The notes under the pieces were generated by a model. That model did no database searches and was not told the origin of the DNA. It was given only the letters and a program-made list of their open reading frames with translations. Position numbers and translations under genes: made by a program. From the NCBI GenBank assembly GCA_900291925.1, contig UWYS01000017.1, forward strand, positions 130,001-194,000: DNA of 64,000 nucleotides, in the 5' to 3' direction. Positions 11,489 through 23,839 of this stretch are shown in pieces; the first letter of the stretch is position 1; each line of letters opens with the position of its first letter. Source of the stretch: Thecaphora thlaspeos. Its lineage: Eukaryota; Basidiomycota; Ustilaginomycetes; Urocystidales; Glomosporiaceae.

Positions 11489-13599
11489 TCAGAAGAGCCC
11501 GCCGTCAAGCACGGCTCTGACGTCGTCGACCTCGCACAGATCTGCCAAGAACGGGCAGAGATCCGTCAGCTCAGTGTCGTGGGGGTCGTTGAACCAGCTC
11601 GAGATGGGCACCGCGTTGTTTGGGTGGAAGATGTACGACGCCGGCGAGTTGTCGATGATGATGGTGTCGCCAATGTCGCGTCCGAGCTGCGACAGGTCCT
11701 TAACGTAGTTGCCCTTGTGGTTGTAGCAAGACTCGCGGAAGAGGCGGTGGCGGACGGCATGGTGGATGTCGAGCATGTCGAGCACCGGATCGGCATACTT
11801 GCTCAGACTGGCCGTAAATACAACCACCTCGTAGATCTCCCCCATTCGCCTCATGAACTCGTCGACTCCGGGACGCTTGATCACGTAGACGTTGTGCACG
11901 GTGCCTTCGATCTCGACGGGGACGATAAAGTCCGCCGGCATGACCTGTGGCGGGCAGGGACATCATAGGTCAAAGGGAGTCAGAAACGCATCGTTCGGCG
12001 GCGGGCCGTATTCAGGGCACGCATGGCGTTGGACGGGGCGAAGCTCACCTTGAAACTGCTGTGGACGAGCGTCTCGTCGAGATCGAGCACGAGACACTTC
12101 CGCCCAGTGTCCTCCCTGACGATGGGCCCGAGTAGCGGCTGGGGGTTGCCGTATTCGTCGATGGCGATGCCCATCCCGCCCTGCATGATAAGCCTCTGCT
12201 CTTCGGTCTGGTCATCGTCGAGGTAGTCGCCGTCTGGATCCATGTCGTCGTCGTCCTCATTGTCCTCATCCTCGTCGTCGTAGTCGTCATCGACATCGCT
12301 CTCCGTCTTGCTCATGTCGTCCAAGCTTCGTGGCCTGCGCTGTTGCGCGGTAGCGGCGGCCGCACCAGGTGCAAGGCCGAGACCAACACCGGCCCCTGCG
12401 CCGCAAGCCCCGGTAAAGTCGTCGGGCGTCACAAACGAGGCTCCGGGCAGCACGACTGCGCCGGACATGACGTTGCCAGTCTCTTCGCGCGGCAGCCGCG
12501 TCCCGCCACCGGGGGTCGTTGGGCCTATTGAGGAGGCGCCATCGTCGGCGCCGAGGCGGGAACCGCCCTTGGAGTTTGGTGTCCGCGGTGGTACCACGAC
12601 ACCGGTGGGTAGCGCCGTCCCTCCGGTCTTGCCATCTGCGCGTGCTCGCCCAGCTTCGGACCTGCCGTGCGTGGCCTTCCTCTTCTCGTTGTTGAAGTCC
12701 TCCTCGACCATGGTTCGTGTGCCGCTGGAACAGGTGATGATGGCAATCATCCGCTGCGCAAAGCCGGGCTTCTTTTGGCGCGCCTTCTCTGTTGCGGCGT
12801 CTGCTGGCACCTTTGCGGCAGCGCTCGTCTGTGTGGTGGCCGCGGGCCTCGCTGTTGAAGGGGCGGCGGACTCTTTGGCCTTGGATCCCTCGATCGAGGT
12901 CTTTGCATTGGTCGGCACGGTGATGAGGCCCTCCCTTTCAGCTGTCCCCTGGCTGCTCTCACTGGCGAGCTTCTCTGCCGCTTTGTCGAAGCTCCGCGGT
13001 TGCGACGCCGCGGCGGCAATCAGAGGGGCGGGCGCCGGGGTGGATGCCGTCGTCTCGGCGGCGTTCAAAACGCTTCCGGTGGTCGGATCGTCGACTAGGG
13101 TGGCCGATGGCTGGTGCGAGTGGTCCGTATCGTCCGCTTTGTCTGCGGTCTCGAGCGCAAGGGTGTTCGTCTGCGGCAGCGTTAAAGGGGCCGTTTCGCT
13201 AGAAGCCGCATTCGGTCCGTGCGATTGCCGGAGGGCATCGGAAGAACCAGCGGCTGCTGCGGCGCGCACAGCAGCCTTCTGCGCGCCTACCGCACTGACG
13301 GCGTCCGGTCTCGTGGAGCCGCTTGCCTCTGCGTGCGGACCACGTTGGGTGTCTATACGCTTCTTCTTTTTCTTCTTCTTGGCCGCATCAGCAGCGGCAG
13401 TTGAGACGTTGGCGGCAGGCTTCCTGGGACGGACTGGTCGTGCGCTTGCTACGTGGCCGGGCTGGACCTGTGTGATGACCGAGGCAAGGCCCGAGCCCTG
13501 AGACGGCTCGGAAGCCGACGTAATCGGACTGGATGAGGACACCATCGGGGACGGCGGTGTGGCCGTGGGAGACGAGCACTGGAGGTGGACGGAATGCAA
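11489..13599 (-). CDS. PSR1: CTD-like small phosphatase, PSR1/SCP type
   Basis: This is a HAD-superfamily Ser/Thr phosphatase. Yeast PSR1/PSR2 act at the plasma membrane in the sodium/general stress response. Exon 1 is 13599-12049 (517 codons) and exon 2 is 11944-11489. The 95-nt intron starts GTGAGC and is phase 0, giving 668 aa. The catalytic motif DLDETLVHS lies at residues 506-514, just before the intron. Exon 2 carries the rest of the FCP1 domain: [54 protein letters not shown] and [11 protein letters not shown]. Residues 1-430 are low complexity with a Lys run, and an Asp/Glu tract precedes the catalytic domain. An internal segment [15 protein letters not shown] resembles the cysteine-bearing N-terminus of yeast PSR1 but is not N-terminal here. 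ATG 13545 is an alternative start. Confidence 0.88.
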
Positions 13600-14237
13600 G
13601 TGAGCGGGCGCTTGGGGCGTGGCGTGAAGGTATCAAGGATGCGGAGTGTGAGACGGGAGCAGGACGGAGGGTGGTGAGAGCGGGAGAGTCTAGACGAGAC
13701 GCTTGGGGGCAGAAAGTCGAGGGTATGGGGTCGAGGTGGGTGTGTGGATGGAGGCGGTGTAATGCTGTGGGGTTAGAGAACGTCGAGAAGCGGAATGATT
13801 GGCGAGCAGCGAGGGTGGCGGCGAGAATGCTTCCAGGAACGACCAAGAGGCGGGGTTGCGTAGCGGGGGAGGCAAGATCTAGGAGCCAAGGTGAGGGCAA
13901 GGGGTGGACAGGCGGATGATGGACAGCGACGAGGGGCGGTGGGGATGGAGGAGGTGACGGCACAGACGGAAGGGGGGATGAGAGAGAGGCCGAGGGGAGA
14001 GGGCGCTTGAGCCGCGCGCGCCGTGTGTTTTCGTGCTGATTTGTCCCTGTTTTCCCTGTTTTTGCGTGGGGGCGGAGAGAGGAGCAGCGCAGCAGATCGG
14101 TGCGTTTGCCGTCCCTGCCTGCGCCTCTGCGGGCGCCACACCGAGCAAAGCCAGTCCACTCTCGGGCGCAGCCAGTCGGAGTGTCGACACAAGTCGTCGC
14201 CAGCCTGTCCAGAATAGATCGGGGCTCTGCCGATGGG

Positions 14238-14409
14238 CTCTCTGCCGACGACGGACTCTGCCGACGACGGACTCTCTGCCAACGACGGACTCTCTGCCGA
14301 CGACGGACTCTGCCGACGACGGACTCTCTGCCAACGACGGACTCTGCCGACGACGGACTCTCTGCCAACGACGGACTCTGCCGACGACGGACTCTCTGCC
14401 GACGACGGA
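14238..14409. repeat. Minisatellite of alternating 16- and 18-nt units
   Basis: Ten head-to-tail units are present. Four are the 16-nt CTCTGCCGACGACGGA, and six are 18-nt versions with an extra CT, three of which read CAAC in place of CGAC. Unit lengths are not all multiples of three, so the array is not coding in one frame. Confidence 0.9.
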
Positions 14410-14485
14410 CTCTGCCGCCTTGCCCCCTTTCCCCCTCCAAAACAAACGGAACCGCACTCTCAGCATGACGTAAGCGATTCCGCTA

Positions 14486-14502
14486 CCCCCCCCCCCCCCC
14501 CC
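14486..14502. repeat. C17 homopolymer
   Basis: A run of 17 C lies about 110 nt upstream of the ZCCHC10-like start codon. Confidence 0.85.
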
Positions 14503-14609
14503 GCCTGGATCCTTTCATCTTGCGCATCTTGCTCACCACCTTTCTTGCATCCTCCTTTCTCATCCAACCGACACTGCACCTCTTCGCTTCACCTCGACAA
14601 TCCACCGCC

Positions 14610-15359
14610 ATGTTCCCCTCTCGCATTCGTCGCCCCGGTGCAGCGTCTTCCAGCACTCTCAAGCGCTGTCAAAAGTGCGAACAGGAGGGCCACGCCACGT
14701 ACGAATGCAACTACCCACGTCCCTACAAGTCGCGCCCTACGCGCTTCCACATGCTCTCCAACCCCAAGCTCGACAAGAAGCTCCGCGACAAGCAGCAAAG
14801 CGTCCAGATCCCCGACGAGTTCAGGCGCACCAAGTCCAGCGAGGCTGCACCAGAAGGCGTCGCCAGCGAGGTGCTCTGCAAGAGGAACAGCGAGAGGGAG
14901 CAACGCTCTAGGAGCAAGGCAATGTCGACCACATCGAGGTCGAGGCGATCTTTGTCGCCGTCCACAGACTCTGCATCGAGCCACGGCGGCGGAGACGGCT
15001 CAAGAGGCAGGTCGAGAACGAGGCGCCACTCGACGTCATCGTCTCCATCTGGCTCTTCCCGCTCCCGCTCCCGCTCGCGTTCGCGTTCGCGCTCGTTTTC
15101 CTCAACAAGTTCCGGCTCCAGCTCGCGCTCCCGCTCAAGATCGTCAAGAAGATCGCCCAGCCACAGTCGCAGTCGCAGCAGCAGGTCACTCTCCGCATCG
15201 CCCGATCCTCCTCGCAAACGGACAAGGAGGTCGCCTTTCATCTCATCCTCGCAGCTCGGCAGGTCTTCGTCGAGTACATCGTCGTCCTCTCGCGACAGGT
15301 CTCGCTCCGTCTCTTCGCCATCCTTGTCGGCGTCGCCTCCGAGAAGAGATCACGACTGA
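14610..15359 (+). CDS. ZCCHC10-like zinc-knuckle protein with SR-rich tail
   Basis: This is a single exon of 249 aa. The N-terminus carries one CCHC zinc knuckle, CQKCEQEGHATYEC, about 20 residues in, followed by YPRPYKSRPTRFHML, as in the ZCCHC10 family. The rest is rich in Arg-Ser dipeptides, typical of nuclear RNA-processing factors. ATG 14610 is preferred because it lies just before the domain in a good context (CCACCGCC before ATG). The same frame extends to an upstream ATG at 14520, giving a hydrophobic 30-residue extension that the family lacks. A role in RNA processing is inferred from composition only. Confidence 0.75.
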   Translation: MFPSRIRRPGAASSSTLKRCQKCEQEGHATYECNYPRPYKSRPTRFHMLSNPKLDKKLRDKQQSVQIPDEFRRTKSSEAAPEGVASEVLCKRNSEREQRSRSKAMSTTSRSRRSLSPSTDSASSHGGGDGSRGRSRTRRHSTSSSPSGSSRSRSRSRSRSRSFSSTSSGSSSRSRSRSSRRSPSHSRSRSSRSLSASPDPPRKRTRRSPFISSSQLGRSSSSTSSSSRDRSRSVSSPSLSASPPRRDHD

Positions 15360-15931
15360 AGCACAGCGCCTCGCATGTGCTCCACCCGCTCAAAGAGCAT
15401 GTACCAGCTTGTCATTTCACCACGGCCCGCGCCACATCCACCGACCGCTAGGCATGCCAGGCTTGGAAGCGACCTCGATCCCTCGACCTCGACCTGCCTC
15501 TCGCACCTCTCTCTGGAATCCATTCGCACTCAATTCGAGTCATAAACTAAGGCCAGCGTCGCATCAGCGTCGCACGAGTACCGCAGCTGGGACCGATTCG
15601 GCGAGACAAATGGCCAAAAAAAAAAAAAAAAGTGATATGATCAATCGAAGTAGCGTAGCGCTTTGATGGTTCGATCCAGCAAAGACCAGAAGGATGCAAC
15701 AGACTAGAGGAGATAAGGGGATATAATGATACCCGACCCAAACGAAAAGGATGTGCAGATGTGAATTGGGAGGGTACTGACAAGCTCGTGCCCTGGACGG
15801 GCGCTGAAGACGGGACGGAAACGAGACCAGAAGGGTCTCGGTAGCAGTAGGAAGAGGCGTATGCGGTGTGGGCGTGTGCTTTGCGCTCTGCAACAAGTAG
15901 TGTTCGTTTGATGGATCATCGCTGTGCAGTC
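15360..15931. other. Convergent intergenic region
   Basis: The 3' flanks of the ZCCHC10-like and SOK1 genes lie here. An A16 tract at 15616-15631 is the only notable feature. Confidence 0.6.
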
Positions 15932-18900
15932 TTATTTGCTGGTGCTGGTGTTGGTGCTGGTGCTGGTGCTGCCGCCAATGTGGCCGATGCCGGGGCCGAG
16001 GCCGCTGTTGGTGATGCCGCTGCTCTCGGCCTCGGTCTTCTCGTACAGGTTGCGGAAGACGCGCAGGTGGAAGCTCGCTACCTTGGAGATTCGCTCGCAC
16101 AACAGGCGGATCTCGGCGGCGAAAGGATCCAGCCCGGCCTTTGCCAGCGTAGCTTCCCACGCGACCGCCGAAGTGGGATCGTCCGCCTTTGCGCTGCTCG
16201 AGACGGAGCGCCTGCGCGTGCAGCGGCCACCAGAGGCGGTCCGTGCCGTCGTCGCCTTTGTCGCAGCGGATCCGTCGCCGGTTCGGGCTCGCTTCTGGGG
16301 CCCATCGGTCGGCGAGCCGGTCGCCTCGGTCTCGCTCTGCTCGTCGGAGCTCTCGCTCGCCCTCTTGCGGGGGGCCATAACGATCGACGAGGTCCGGATG
16401 CCCGCCAGTCGGCCAGACGTGCCGCCGCCGCCCGCCGCCGAGGCAGAGGAGGCGCTGGCATGACCGGACAGCTTGTCGCCGAGCAGCGTCAGCACAACGC
16501 CGCGCAAACGGCCCTGGCACAGCTTGTGCAAGGGCGACCCTGCGCAGAGGTTCGAGTCCATCCACGAGTTGAGCAGCGCCTGCGTCTTCTGCGTAGGCGG
16601 CGGAGGTCTGATCTCGGACGGATCCGTGGTGGCCGACTGGCCGGCGGCGATCTGGACGGCGTGGGCGCGGACTGCAATCTGCAGCAGCACGTTCTGCATC
16701 GCTCTCCTCCATCTCGGGTGCTCGAGCTTGGCGAAGCCGCCGGCGCTTCCAAGGAAGAGCTTGCTGTCGAACGACGGCGAGCGCTTGCCCGAGGCGGCAC
16801 CCGGCTGCGAGCCAGACGCTGACGACGACAAGCAGAGGTTGGCGTCGTTGACGAGGCACCAGATCTCGCCCTTGACCGACCTGAGCTGGCGCTGGGCGAG
16901 TACGGCGGCCGATGACGGGACGCTCGAAGAGCCGTCGAGCGGCGAACACGCCAGCTGCCTGTAGAGCAGCAGCAGCATGTAGACAATGGTCAGGTCGGCG
17001 ACGTCGTTGTGAAACGTCATCATCCGATAGGCGTCGAATTGGAACGTCTCCGGGTAGCAGCTCGAGAAAGTATGGTTGAGCGTCGAAGATGACGGCGACG
17101 GCGCCGGTGCCGGTGAGGGAGATGCAGGCGGCGGGCTCGAGTGCGGCGGCTCGAAGATGAGCTTGAGCAGGCCGTCGTTGAAGGCGCGCGAGACGAGCTT
17201 CACCCGATTGCAGTCGGGGGATGCGGCTCTCGCCCGTCCCAGCGACGAGACGAACCAGGATGACGTGCGCTCCAGCGAGATCCTGTTCTGTTCAATCTGG
17301 TCGCGGAACCAGCGGACCTCGAACTCGACCGCCGTCTCCACAAGATAAGGTCGCGTCGATCGGAGCTGGTGATTGGCGATGTCGAGCTTCATCAGCTCGA
17401 GGATCTCGAAGCAGAGGCGTAGCCCCTTTCCGACCTCGCCCTCGACGCAGACCACCTCGACCATCTTTTCGATGGCCTCGTCGCGCATCGGCGCGCAGTG
17501 CAGCTTCAGGATCGATCCCATAAAAGTGATGAGCGCAGACACATCCAACACGCCGTGCTGCAGCTCCTGCGAAATCAGGTGCGGGTCCAGCGTCTGTGCG
17601 ATGAGCGAGTGGTGGGTCGCGGCCCATGAGGGACCCGCCGAGGAAACGGTCTGCTGGACTGTGTTCCTGGTGCTGGCCGACGGAGGAGCGCCGCCCTCGT
17701 TGGCCGCCTTGTCCTCGGTATTGTCATTGGCGCCCTTGGCTTCCTCGGCTCCCTTGCCGTCCTTGTCGTCGGTCGACGCCGCGGGCGACGCGGAACGTTC
17801 GGCGGGGCCGCTGAGCGCGGCGGTGCTCTCGGCGGCGGGAAAGTTGGACGGCAGGATGGACAGGCAGATGGCCCGGAGTTCTTGCACCAGCAGCGGGATC
17901 CTCGAGGGCACTCTGGGGTTGGCGACGCGAGGGCCCGAGGTACGGCTGCTAGGCTTGACAAGGCGACTCTTCTCCGCGCGCGGCGCGGCCGGCTGGGCGC
18001 TGACTCGCTGTGCGCTGCAAGTGCAGGGCAGGAGCTCGCCCTGCTCGAATGCGGTGCACGTACATCCGGACTCGATCTCGCGGACAACGGCGGCCCAGTA
18101 ACGCTCGCCGGCCTCTCGCTTTCGCCTGCCCCGCTCGCCGTCAAAGTTGGGGCGGAATTGGACGTTGGGGTTGAAGACGACATCGTGACGCAGCTGCGGG
18201 TTCTTGAGGATCTCAAAAAGGTCGAGCTCACGTAGCGTGTGTCTGGTGATGGGCGGATGGAGTGACGGCGTGAAGATGGTGCGCGAGCGCACGCCGGTTG
18301 CCGAGGCGCCAAACTGCCCCAGCGATGGCGTCACCCTGCCGGGATGGCGGAAGGCCGGGCCGCGGTTCGAGCCGGCGTGGACTGGGACGCCGTCCTTGGA
18401 CGAACGGTGGCCGGACGAGATGTAGCTAATCCAGTGGTGCGGGAAGATGAAGCGGTGCTGGGCCGACGAGGCGACATCGAGCGTGGCCTTGGCCCTCATG
18501 TTGGGTACGCTATGGGCCCGCCGCAACCTCGATGGACGGCGGCGGCCCGAGTTGGAGGGGGCAGAGTAGGCATTGTGGGGCTGAGCGAGAGAAGCGGGAG
18601 GAGGCAGGATGGCGCTCCTCTTGATCGACAGCAGCGCCGGCCGGCTCGGCAGCTTCGGCACGGGCGGGAGCCCCGATGGGCTCGAGCCCGTCGCGAAGGC
18701 ATCACGGCGGTCCGAGGAAAACAGCCGAGAGGATGCTGCGGTGCGGTCGTCATGCGCGTGCGCGGCAGACCTCGAGATGCCGACGACTTGGGACGAATGC
18801 AGCAGCATATTGGCGTGATCCGTGACGACAGGAGCCTGATTGCTCGTTTTGTCTGAAATCTGCGACGTTGGGCCTGGCCCGATCGGAACTTCGTTTCGGA

Positions 18901-20808
18901 GAGAGCTCTGAGACGACGCCAAGTGGCGCACCTTGCCGTGGCCATGGCCGTGGCCTGCTAAGCCCAACCCCGCATCACTCCTCCTGCATCCGTCGCTATC
19001 GTAGGGTCGCCTCGGGCCGATCCGGTTGGCCATCCCTGGCACAAGCTTCCTCCGCTTGCTGTCGGGCACCGGCTGGAGTCGAAACGGGGCCAAGGTCCCG
19101 TTTGCGTTAGCATCATCGCCCGACGATGAAGGCGATGCTTCGCTTGCTTTTGGCTGGGTTGTCCGCAGCGGCGCGTCCGTTGCATCTGACCGGTACCTCT
19201 CCGCCTGTCCGAGCGTGTGTGTCTCCATCGAGCTCGTCCGCATCCAGCCGCAGGGCGGCAGCGCAATCAGGTCTGGGAACTTGTCTCTCTCCTGTCGAAC
19301 ACCGAGCTCGCGCTGCTTTGCCTGCGCCGCTGCGCCGAACGCGCCGCCGTCTAGACCGGGGTTGGGCGACGCGCGTCTGACGCCCATGAGGCTCGGCGAG
19401 GGACAGGCGGACGGAGCGTCCGAGCCCGGCGCCGAGCCTTGAAGCTGCGGCGTCCCCTTGGACAATGTCGACAGCTGGCTAGGCGAAGGCGGCGACGAGA
19501 AGAGATACGCCGAGGAGAAGGACGGCGTCGACGGCGGTCCTACGCTCGCGCAAGCCTTGTGCTCGAAAGCAGCGATGGCGCCGGACCGGTCAAAGCCGCT
19601 CGAGTCGACATTGCTTCGGCCGAGCCCAGTCGGCGTCGGAGGGACAGCTTGGTCCGCTGCGGGCACGTCGGCGGCTCTCGCGGGCGTAGCCGGGATCGCG
19701 TTGAGGCGGCCCCTCTCGACCCCAGCATCTACGGCTAACGACGTCGGTCCTGGTCCTGGCACGTGTGCAGATTCGCCGGAAGAGCGGTCCTGCGGTGGTG
19801 CTGGCGCGTCTATCGTCGCGGCCGCGACTTCTGTTTGAAAGGCCGGCTCTGCCTGCACAGGGCCTGAAACGTTCGCAACGCACAGGAAACGGAAGGAGGT
19901 CGAGAGCTAGGCATCAGTATCGAGCGTGCATCGCTCACGTATGGCACAATCTCTAGAGGGGGATCGACAGCGGACGGACACTCACCGCCATAATGCTGGC
20001 TGACGCTGCTGGAAACGGTAGCAGGCTTGGGGTCGGCCGACGGTCCAGCGACGTTCTGCGACGAGGTCAACGACACCATGACGCAGCCCGAGGAGCTCCG
20101 AGGGTCGCGGCAGTCATCGTTGTTGCTCAGTACATATTTGCGCTCAGCATTGAGAGAATGGCATCGCCTTTCCTGCAGCTCGTGGAAATGCGACGCTGCG
20201 GCGCTGCTGGACGTCGACGACATTGCGCCAGTCGTATCGGCAGTCTCGAGCGTGCTCGCGCCCGCTCCCGCGGCGTTGAGCGAAGACTGAAATCGGCCGG
20301 CAGAGGCATCGGAGCTGCGCTGGTGCGCCGACTGCATGCCATCGTGCTGGAAGTGGGGATGAACGCGCCGAAGGCGATCGGTCGCCAGATCGCCGTTCTT
20401 GAAGTGAGAATGCGTGAGGCCGAGGCCGTGGCAGCCATGGCTATCGTGTGCGGCGATGTCGTAGCGATCGGCCGCCGGAACCGTCAAAGACGACGATGAC
20501 GAGGAGGAGGAGGAGGAGGAGGAGGAAGCGGTCGTCCCTGAGGGACCAGCGATGGTCGCGACGGCGGCGCCGCCATGTTCGACATGAGCGCTCGAGCTGG
20601 AGCTGGACGCATCGGCAGGCGAGGCGGGACGGAGCGGCGGCGTGTTGGCGTTTCCCATGGTGGGCGAAGAGCCGAAAGCGGTGGTCGAGAGCTTACGCTT
20701 GCCCGAGCGGGAGCTGGGCGCGATGACCGAGGACGCCGATCCTATCGAAGGAGACCGTCGGATTTGGAAGACCTGATGCTCGTCGGCCGACGTGTCCATG
20801 GTGGGCAT
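15932..20808 (-). CDS. SOK1: SOK1/TCP11-family protein
   Basis: Yeast SOK1 is a high-copy suppressor of loss of protein kinase A; TCP11 proteins are linked to cAMP signalling. Exon 1 is 20808-19986 and exon 2 is 19863-15932. The 122-nt intron is GTGAGT...TTTCAG in phase 1, giving 1,584 aa. The first ~650 residues are low complexity with a Ser run. The TCP11 domain follows and includes HLISQELQHGVLDVSAL, CAPMRDEAIEKMVEVV, FEILELMKLDIANHQLR and, toward the end, LLNSWMDSNLCAGSPLHKLC. The tail ends in a Ser-Thr/Asn repeat. ATG 20847 lies 13 codons upstream in frame and is an alternative start. Which SOK1/TCP11 function is kept cannot be told from sequence. Confidence 0.83.
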
Positions 20809-21587
20809 AGCACGGGGCCTGGCAGACCGGAGACGTACACAGCACAATGGATGACGAGTAGACTTGGGCGACCTGGCGGAGGGTCAAGGCGATGGCCAGG
20901 GCCGGGCGGCTGAGACGTCGTGCGAGGGAGTCGAGAGGTGGCGATGTCTGACGGCGAAGGCAGCAGAGGGGCCGCGAACGCTGAGCTGAACCGGGAAACA
21001 GATGGCCAGAAGAGCGGTCGGCGGGCGCAGAAGAGTCAAAGGGCGAGCGTCGCCGCCGGTAAGAGGGAGAGGGCGAGATCGAGATCGAGACGGCGTATGT
21101 GCTAACTTCGTGGGCAGAGGCGATCGGGGTGGAAGGAGGACAGACTCCCAACGTGAACGCTCCTGAGCAGTAAGCAGGTCGTGGAGAAGAGGCGTACAAG
21201 TGTGCGAACGTGGCCAAGAGGTCGGTCCGCAAGAGACGAGCTAGGGAGATTGGAGAGCAGTAGGGCCTTACAGAGCTGCTTTTGCTGCCCAGGCCGGGTT
21301 CGCGTCAGGGCGAGATCGGATCAAACTGGCGATGGCCGAGGTTCCGTGGATGATGATTGGACAGAGATGGAACGCTGGCGTCCGGGTGAGCCTGTCAGCA
21401 GCTGATACGGTGTGCTCAGCTCAGGTGGACTGGGCTGGGCTGCTCTACACAGCTTTGACGGTATGGCAGAAAGGTGGAGAGAGCAAGATGCGGTGATAAT
21501 GGGCGCGGCGCGGCGAAGCGGAGATAGACACGATGGGACGGCAAAGCAATGGGCGGACAGAATACACGACGGTCGTCGGGGAAGGAG

Positions 21588-21658
21588 GTGGGGGATGGGG
21601 GATGGGGGATGGGGATGGGGGATGGGGATGGGGGATGGGGGATGGGGATAGGGGACGG
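21588..21658. repeat. GGGGATG/GGGGAT minisatellite
   Basis: About ten copies of GGGGAT or GGGGGAT are arranged head to tail. The G-rich strand could form quadruplex structures. Confidence 0.85.
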
Positions 21659-21751
21659 GAGGCGGCGACGGGTGAGGGAGAGAGAGAGAGACGAAGGGAA
21701 GGGGCAGCAGGTCGAGGCCAAAGGGCGCCGCGGTGGGTGCATGCTTAGAGC

Positions 21752-21779
21752 AGGAGAGAGAGAGAGAGAGAGAGAGAGC
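21752..21779. repeat. GA dinucleotide run
   Basis: An uninterrupted GA microsatellite of about 13 repeats. Confidence 0.85.
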
Positions 21780-23127
21780 AAGGCTAGGCGGACGGCCAAG
21801 GCCGGGCGCAAGGCCGAGGCGCCAGAGCAAGAGGGCCAAGGCGAGCCAATCCAAATCCCTCTGAATTTTCAAAGCGCCAACTTGCCCAGGTCTCTGGCCA
21901 ATTTCGAGGCCTCACCGCACGCATCGCATCAGCCGCCATGATGGGAGGAGGGCGCAGCTCTCATGGAATGAAATGAGTCTGTGACCGTGTACATACAGCA
22001 TTCATAACTTTTGGGCGGCAGGCTGCAGGCTGCAGGCGGCGGGGCGTCAGATAGTGGTTGCGTGGAGACACAACCATCACGGCGAGCGGCCTTTCTCGGA
22101 CCATCTTGACCCCCTATCCACCACCGATGCTTTCCCTGGCTCGCCGTCGCATGGCTCGGACAGGCTACAATGAAGAGAGGTTCTGGTCAGAACAAAACAT
22201 CATCCGCAGCGAGCGACGTGCTCACAATAGAGTCAAATCTAGAATAGCCCTCCCACCCTCTTGGTACACAGCATCAGGCTCCGCCTCAGCAGCCTCGTCT
22301 CACGGCGACTCTGTCTCCATGCGCTGATGACGAACGAGGCAAACTCGCACGTCGTCTATCAAGGGTCGTTGCTGGTGTACACTGTACTGTTGCTGCTTGG
22401 TGCTTTGTCCGCTGGACCAGTCCGGCTCACTGGGCGGCTGGATGCAATGCACAGGTAACTTACGTTGGCAGGATCATGGGTGGAGCAGCCACGGCTGCAC
22501 AGCGTCGGCCGCCTTTTGTAGCAAAGTAAAAGAGTAGTAACGCACGGGCCGCGAGGGCGGTGGCCTGGCCAGAGACGCAAACGTCGGAAGCCGACCCGAA
22601 CCCTACACCAGCCTGATGGCCTGCGTTCCTCCGCCATGCACCTGTCCTGCGGGGTCAAGCGCGGTGGTTCTACAGTCCGTATATCGCCATCGGATCCGCA
22701 TCTTGAATAGCTTCGTACTGCAGAGCATGGTCGTGCTGTAGAACATGTTACACTATGTACTTACTGTGGCTAGTCGGGCCTCCCGATGTCATTGTCTTGG
22801 TCGTGAGACGGAGCGTGTTTCAGACGTGAAAACTCTCCCTCCCTCCTTGCGTCATGGTTTGCGACACCGCACCGCAATGCCGAGACAAGACCCGTCCGCG
22901 CTCACTCGCCTGTCTTGCTCATCTGCGCGCCCCGACCGCCCAGCCCTGAGTTGTCGCTGTCGCGCCCAACTAGTACAAAAGCACCTCAAACCTGTGCCCA
23001 GCAGGCGTTCTTCTTCATCTGGCTGGCTCCATGGGTTGCCTGCCTCTGTACGGTATCTATTTGCCGACCCCGCCTGGACTCGCCACATCACCCTGGACGA
23101 AGCGGCGGCGCGCGGCAGCTGCTCTAG

Positions 23128-23839
23128 ATGTTCCATCAGCTGACCGGTGCCTCGACTTCCTCCTCGAGCAGCTCATCTTTCCCCTGCCCCGTTACCGCCA
23201 TCCCGACCGGCCTTTTCGATCCGACCAACGCGCCGGCACGTCTTGGGTCAATGCAGGCGGCGCTGCCACAACGGGAGCACGTGCTTGCCGTCTACCCCGA
23301 CACCGGTGTTGCGCGAGCCCTCCTCGGCGCTGTCCGGCATGGCGTCTGCCTCGGCCATGACGGTCCGCTTGCGTCCTCGGCCCGCTTTGGGCGTGTCCAC
23401 AACCTGCCGATGGACGCCCAGGGCGTGGAGCACGTTCGGCGAGAGCTGACCTTGCGCCTCGACGAAGGGCGGCCCACCGTTGTCGACCTAGCCGCAGTTG
23501 CGCTCGTCTGCTCCCCGGTTGGCACCGTGCCCAAGCCCAACTCCGACAGGCTTCGCACCATCCACCTCCTCTCGCACCCTCGCCCTCCCATCGGTCGACG
23601 CCGGCATCGGCGAGGCCTTCACTGCCATCCGCTACGCTGGCCTTGATTGCCTCTTTGAGACAGTCTGCCAGCACCGCGGCGCGCTCCTCTGGAAGGGCGA
23701 CCTGACCGATGCGTTTCGCCACATTGTCGACGCTGACTTTGCCATCATTACCCTCCCGGCATCCAAGACCGACCCTTTCCCGCTCAGCAAAGGTTCAGTA
23801 GCGAAACTGAGAGCGGGCATGTCAGCTACCGCCTCGTAG
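23128..23839 (+). pseudogene. DIRS/Ngaro-like reverse transcriptase fragment
   Basis: Two overlapping frames encode the start of a reverse transcriptase. The first has YPDTGVARALLGAVRHG, a segment ending GTVPKPNSDRLRTIH and LLSHP. The second, shifted near 23580, continues with SVDAGIGEAFTAIRYAG and GALLWKGDLTDAFRHI. The order (linker, VPKP..RTIHxLSHP, SVNxGI, GDLTDAFR with the first catalytic Asp) fits tyrosine-recombinase retroelements of basidiomycetes. The frame ends soon after in unrelated sequence, so the YxDD region, RNase H and recombinase are absent. A frameshift and truncation make it a relic. It keeps host-like CpG content. Confidence 0.7.

Larger units (their letters stand above)
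13600..14609. other. Divergent promoter region PSR1 / ZCCHC10-like
   Basis: About 1 kb separates two divergently transcribed genes. It holds a 10-unit minisatellite and a C17 tract. Open frames across the minisatellite exist in all three forward frames and are judged to be repeat artefacts. Confidence 0.6.
20809..23127. other. Long gene-free region upstream of SOK1
   Basis: I see no supportable gene in about 2.3 kb. It holds the SOK1 5' flank, a GGGGAT minisatellite and a GA run. Forward frames near 22.75-23.13 kb are continuous but match nothing I recognise; they may be the decayed 5' part of the adjacent retroelement relic. Confidence 0.5.

Noticed and set aside
13388..14440. 350-codon minus-strand frame across the minisatellite
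   Set aside because: Its length comes from the repeat array and the PSR1 shadow. The repetitive RRQR/GRES content is an artefact.
21321..21872. 183-codon minus-strand frame over the GGGGAT array
   Set aside because: Pro/His/Ser repeat translation of a minisatellite.
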